NCBI GenBank assembly: GCA_944363645.1
Contig: CALVUR010000008.1
Location: forward strand, 1 to 58,562
From: an uncultured Clostridia bacterium
GTDB taxonomy: Bacteria; Bacillota; Clostridia; Christensenellales; Borkfalkiaceae
Direction of reading: 5' to 3'
DNA length: 58,562 nucleotides
The position numbers and the translations under genes are program-made. The notes beneath the pieces are model-generated. The model was not told the DNA's origin. It did not search any database and saw only the letters and a program-made list of their open reading frames with translations. Shown here piece after piece: positions 58,322-58,562 of the stretch (within the stretch, counting starts at the first letter, position 1; every line of letters begins with the position of its first letter).

Positions 58322-58561
58322 TTACCCAGCCGTTCGAATCCCTTTTTTGACTATGCAAAAAGCCCATAGCCTAATGGCTAAGGGCTTTTTTGGCGGAAAG
58401 TTATCGCCTTTGTACGAACTTAAAAAGTCCGATATAGGAGCAGCCTCTTTGGACTGATTTTCTGTTTCCTTTACCAATTCGATTAAATTGTTGTGCTTTT
58501 TGAGCGAATCGGAGAAATAGTAGTTTATTCTTTCAATAATGCTAAATCTTATTGACGTTCT
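58322..58561 (-). CDS. C-terminal part of an unidentified CDS running off the window
   Basis: The minus strand is open from the window end to TAA at 58322-58324, about 79 codons. The first ~55 residues look like real protein (IERINYYFSDSLKKHNNLIE ... APISDFLSSYKG), helical and charged; the last ~20 (KKPLAIRLWAFC, then GIRTAG) are translated from a terminator hairpin, so the true gene may have recently lost its original stop. Family unknown. Confidence 0.45.
   Translation of the reverse strand, partial: RTSIRFSIIERINYYFSDSLKKHNNLIELVKETENQSKEAAPISDFLSSYKGDNFPPKKPLAIRLWAFCIVKKGIRTAG
58357..58390. terminator. Bidirectional terminator
   Basis: AAAAAGCCC, TAGCC, short loop, GGCTA, GGGCTTTTT: strong stem with A and T runs, lying inside the 3' part of the open frame above. 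Confidence 0.8.
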
Positions 58562-58562
58562 T

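Noticed and set aside
58330..58345. tRNA T-arm-like GTTCGAATCCC
   Set aside because: The flanking bases do not form a T stem and no acceptor or anticodon arm is present.

Overview
The window reads as chromosome of a low-GC, Gram-positive, clostridia-like bacterium (Bacillota, probably an uncultured gut lineage). Signs are the AT-rich intergenic DNA, strong AGGAGG-type ribosome binding sites, many TTGACA/TATAAT promoters with an exact 17-nt spacer, lipobox lipoproteins, an alpha2-type glycyl-tRNA synthetase, a zinc-type L31 and a DUF1385-PrmC fusion. The standard code is used; TAA, TAG and TGA all act as stops.

Layout. 1-843: the 3' tip of an unseen gene, then seven tRNA genes (Gly, Arg, His, Gln, Lys, Lys, Leu in transcription order) on the minus strand behind one consensus promoter. 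1.1-6.7 kb: a polyamine ABC importer (potA-B-C-D) headed by an XRE-cupin regulator that has paired operator-like palindromes at its promoter. 7-14.6 kb: PH-domain membrane protein, ABC-F ATPase, YfcC-type transporter, acyltransferase and small membrane or lipoproteins. 14.8-18 kb: divergent glnS and glyQS. 19-21.5 kb: a DUF1538 membrane protein with two PII-like proteins. 21.7-23.3 kb: two overlapping radical SAM genes. 23.4-27 kb: lipoproteins. 27.3-29.4 kb: a decayed, compositionally different patch. 29.5-38.1 kb: housekeeping operons (trpS-DUF5685-J-like-membrane-rlmD; rpmE-DUF1385/prmC-prfA). 38.4-46.7 kb: dehydrogenase-like protein, rdgB and phosphoesterase, PLP decarboxylase coupled to an EIIC-like transporter, and a PadR-controlled flavodoxin/SCP2/membrane fusion. 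47-57.2 kb: a maltodextrin island (importer, cytoplasmic GH13 enzyme, LacI regulator, carbohydrate-binding lipoprotein). 57.2-58.5 kb: repeats and gene remnants.

The most striking signal is a dispersed family of about 36-50-bp palindromic elements with a conserved 17-nt core (CTATAAGCCCGTTATCG and close variants). About twenty copies lie between 1 and 47 kb, mostly just after stop codons. Several lie inside genes, read in frame, and some supply the stop codon. I see none in the maltodextrin island, which with its different base composition suggests that island is a later arrival.

How genes work together: the pot operon imports spermidine/putrescine under the XRE-cupin regulator. In the maltodextrin island a surface lipoprotein binds glucan, the ABC importer brings in maltodextrin, the cytoplasmic GH13 enzyme cuts it and the LacI protein probably senses it. 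DUF1538 plus two PII-like proteins resembles the AmtB-GlnK arrangement of a channel with its PII gate.
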